NCBI GenBank assembly: GCA_003482455.1
Contig: DMYW01000007.1
Location: 3,204 to 57,739, forward strand
DNA: 54,536 nucleotides
From: Rheinheimera sp.
GTDB taxonomy: Bacteria > Pseudomonadota > Gammaproteobacteria > Enterobacterales > Alteromonadaceae
Reading direction: 5' to 3'
Shown here: positions 52,319 through 54,536 of the stretch, piece after piece
How the letters are laid out: every line of letters starts with the position of its first letter
How positions within the stretch are numbered: position 1 is the stretch's first letter
Program-made: the position numbers and the translations under genes
The notes under the pieces: generated by a model
Told to the model about the DNA's origin: nothing
Databases searched by the model: none
The model's input: only the letters and a program-made list of their open reading frames with translations

Positions 52319-52765
52319 ATGTCGGTTGGTCATGTTATGAGTAAAAAAGTTCGTGTGGTGCAACCAACGGCGTCCTTAGCCACTCTTCGAACTATTTTTG
52401 AAGAAAGTAAATTTCAACATGTGCCGGTGATCGACAGCATGCATCGCCTTGTCGGCATCGTATCCGTCAAAGATTATTATCGAGCTTTGGCGCCGCTGAT
52501 TGAGTCGGCCGCGGGGGCGACACTGGAGGTGTTCTTGCAACAACGCAAGGTCCAGTCAGTCATGACATCGCCTGTGATTAGCATTTCCCAAGATATGCAT
52601 TTGATTGAAGCCGCTGAGCTTTTGCTTCGTCACAACATCAGTGCGTTGCCAGTGGTAGACGCATTAAACCGGTTGATTGGCATTGTCTCGTGGAAAGACA
52701 TCATGCGATTGATAGTCGTCAAGCAGCAACAGAAGAAACAACGTCGACACGAAGAAGAAGAATAG
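52319..52765 (+). CDS. Two-CBS-domain protein
   Basis: A 148-residue cytoplasmic protein made of a CBS pair (about residues 1-60 and 78-135; signatures VGHVMSKKV, HVPVIDSMHRLVGIVS and SALPVVDALNRLIGIVS) with a very basic, then acidic tail (KKQRRHEEEE). CBS pairs bind adenosine nucleotides and act as energy sensors. There is no attached effector domain, so it must act through a partner. I take the second ATG of ATGATG, since GGAGG is six bases from it and only three from the first. The gene has its own promoter and is followed after 115 bp by gshA. Confidence 0.85.
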   Translation: MSVGHVMSKKVRVVQPTASLATLRTIFEESKFQHVPVIDSMHRLVGIVSVKDYYRALAPLIESAAGATLEVFLQQRKVQSVMTSPVISISQDMHLIEAAELLLRHNISALPVVDALNRLIGIVSWKDIMRLIVVKQQQKKQRRHEEEE

Positions 52766-52880
52766 CGATAGGCTGCAATTTATTTGGCACTTCAATGCAA
52801 CACAGCGTTCTGTCGTAGGCCTTGTTTTTTTACCAAGGCTCCCCAATGATAAGAACCCAAGCCGCTAACGGGGATTTTAA

Positions 52881-54461
52881 TTGAATCAGCTTTTTAACCA
52901 ACGTTTGCAACAACTGCAAACTGCACCCTGGGCCCGCAGTATCACTGGCATTCGCCGGGGTATTGAACGTGAGACGCTGCGTTTAAAACCAGACGGCGAG
53001 TTATCACAACAAGATCACCCAATTGCCTTGGGTTCAACCCTGACACACCCGACGATCACCACGGATTTTGCGGAGTCATTGCTGGAATTTATTACTCCTG
53101 CCACCAGCTCGATCGAGACCACGTTGGCGCAGCTGACCGATATCCACAAATTTGCCGCCCGCAATTTAGGGGATGAACGGATGGGCGCTAGCAGCATGCC
53201 GGGTTACATTCGCCAGCAAGATGATATTCGTTTGGCCTATTACGGCACCTCAAATATTGGTCGAATGAAAACCCTGTACCGCCAAGGTTTGAAAAATCGC
53301 TACGGCAGCATGATGCAAGCGATCAGTGGTGTGCATTTTAACTTTTCAATTCCGCAAGAGTTTTGGGCGAACTACCAGCAAATGCTTGGGCTGCAAGGCG
53401 ATTTACAAGATTTTATTTCAGCGCAGTACTTGCACCTGATCCGCAACTACAAGCGTTATGCGTGGCTGATTGTGTATTTATTTGGCGCGTCTCCTGCGAT
53501 GTGTGAATCTTTCTTGGAAGGACGTCTGTCCAACTTCAAATTCCAACATCTAGGCAAAGGCACTATTTACCTGCCGTATGCGACTTCATTGCGGATGAGT
53601 GATTTGGGTTACACCAACAGCGCGCAATCGGCGTTGTCGGTTACCTACAACGGCCTGACTGAATATATCCGTGGTTTACATCAAGCCATCACAACGCCGA
53701 GTGATGAGTATCAGTCCATTGGCATTTTCAAAGATGGGCAGTACCAACAACTCAATACCAATGTGTTGCAAATCGAAAACGAGTTTTATTCGACGATCCG
53801 GCCGAAACGTACCATTCAATCGGGAGAGCGTCCGACATGTGCGTTAGCAAAGCGTGGTGTTGAGTACATTGAAGTGCGGGCGTTGGATGTAAACCCATTT
53901 TCGGCGGTGGGTATTACGGCAGAACAAATGCGCTTCTTAGACTTGTTTTTGTTGTACTGCTTGCTAGCGGATAGTCCAGAGTTAGATAAGCAGCAACAAA
54001 CGGTCACAGAACGAAATTTAAAGCGGGTGGTTGCCGAAGGCCGTAAGCCAACATTAGAGCTGCAAGACGGCGCACATTCTCGGCTGATGCAAGATTGGGC
54101 CGAAGAGATTTTTGCAGATTTGTCGCCGCTGGCTGCTTGGTTTGATTTGCAATACGACACATCGAGTTATCAGCAAGATCTCCATCAGTGGTACTTAGCG
54201 TTACTAGACTCAAGCCGCACTTTGTCAGGTCAAGTGATGCGGCATCTACTCGATAGTCAGATGGACCACAGCACCTTCAACGTACAGTTGGCTGCGTTGT
54301 ATCGGCAACAGTTGCTGCACGGTGACTATCAGTTTTATAGTGAACAGCAATTTATGCAGATGGCTGCACAGTCACTGCAAGAGCAACGTGACATTGAGGA
54401 AGCGGATACAGTGCCGTTTGAACAGTATCTGCAGCAATACTTTGTCGAAAAACCCTGTTAG
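52881..54461 (+). CDS. gshA: Glutamate-cysteine ligase (TTG start)
   Basis: Catalyses the first step of glutathione synthesis. The 526-residue protein (E. coli 518) shows the proteobacterial GCS type 1 signature: GIERETLR near residue 27, HPTITTDFAESLLEFITP, MSGVHFNFS-type motif as ISGVHFNFS, and EVRALDVNPF. The start is TTG, with GGGGA seven bases upstream; E. coli gshA also starts at TTG, which keeps expression low. The stop lies inside the window; the last 75 bases hold no gene start I can support. Confidence 0.95.
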   Translation: MNQLFNQRLQQLQTAPWARSITGIRRGIERETLRLKPDGELSQQDHPIALGSTLTHPTITTDFAESLLEFITPATSSIETTLAQLTDIHKFAARNLGDERMGASSMPGYIRQQDDIRLAYYGTSNIGRMKTLYRQGLKNRYGSMMQAISGVHFNFSIPQEFWANYQQMLGLQGDLQDFISAQYLHLIRNYKRYAWLIVYLFGASPAMCESFLEGRLSNFKFQHLGKGTIYLPYATSLRMSDLGYTNSAQSALSVTYNGLTEYIRGLHQAITTPSDEYQSIGIFKDGQYQQLNTNVLQIENEFYSTIRPKRTIQSGERPTCALAKRGVEYIEVRALDVNPFSAVGITAEQMRFLDLFLLYCLLADSPELDKQQQTVTERNLKRVVAEGRKPTLELQDGAHSRLMQDWAEEIFADLSPLAAWFDLQYDTSSYQQDLHQWYLALLDSSRTLSGQVMRHLLDSQMDHSTFNVQLAALYRQQLLHGDYQFYSEQQFMQMAAQSLQEQRDIEEADTVPFEQYLQQYFVEKPC

Positions 54462-54536
54462 TGATCGGATAAGCGCGATTAGATTCAGGTTGAACTTGGC
54501 GGTCGTGCGAGCAAAGCAAAAAAAAGCGGCCACATG

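Noticed and set aside
52818..52840. GCCTTG/CAAGGC inverted repeat before gshA
   Set aside because: The T-run is in the loop instead of after the stem, so it is not a terminator; could be chance.
1..54536. Mobile elements, prophage or CRISPR
   Set aside because: No transposase, integrase, phage structural gene or regularly spaced repeat was seen; gene order is that of conserved core chromosome.

Overview
The window looks like core chromosome of a gammaproteobacterium. Gene content and order match the Enterobacterales/Alteromonadales ancestral layout: lptE-leuS-ybeL, miaB-ybeZ-ybeY-corC-lnt, ytjB/serB divergent, holD-rimI, and bamD/rluD-pgeF-clpB. Extra genes (a Lon-like protease of about 800 residues, a DUF2959 lipoprotein, HopJ, a PilZ gene next to radA, many c-di-GMP and two-component genes) point to an aquatic Alteromonadales/Rheinheimera-like bacterium. 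The genus is an inference from protein flavour only. No insertion sequence, prophage, integrase or CRISPR array was seen.

Layout. 1-2.8 kb: lptE (cut by the window edge) and leuS on the minus strand, with a terminator-like hairpin in the leuS leader. 3.0-7.6 kb: plus-strand ybeL homologue, Lon-like protease, DUF2959 lipoprotein, an unknown 104-residue protein and cytochrome b561. 7.7-14.0 kb: minus-strand glycine-zipper protein, then the miaB-ybeZ-ybeY-corC-lnt cluster for tRNA modification, rRNA maturation and lipoprotein acylation. 14.2-16.2 kb: an outer-membrane beta-barrel candidate converging on an EamA exporter. 16.3-26.9 kb: a minus-strand run with a 1513-residue periplasmic-propeller GGDEF-EAL sensor, a CobD/CbiB-like membrane protein with mtnN, a pirin, an alkylation-repair pair (Ada-N/AraC/AlkA fusion and Ogt) and a secretable-looking calcium-motif protein.

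26.9-33.0 kb: HopJ, a single-domain response regulator, tRNA-Trp placed 15 nt before a holD-like gene followed by rimI, then a five-gene minus-strand signalling cassette (CheY-like, CheC-like phosphatase, PAS histidine kinase, a 78-residue unknown protein, and a receiver fused to a degenerate HD-GYP domain). 33.3-42.5 kb: prfC, argS, pdxH, a GNAT acetyltransferase, a DUF1161 protein, a TatD-family nuclease (YjjV type), ytjB, serB and an alpha/beta hydrolase. 42.5-54.5 kb: a double-PilZ protein divergent from radA, bamD divergent from rluD-pgeF, clpB behind a near-consensus sigma-32 promoter, a CBS-pair protein and gshA starting at TTG.

Most genes are housekeeping. The least explained material is the signalling cassette at 29.0-33.0 kb, the double-propeller c-di-GMP sensor, the tRNA-Trp/holD junction, hairpins placed in front of leuS and ybeZ, and an inverted repeat lying over the clpB heat-shock promoter.
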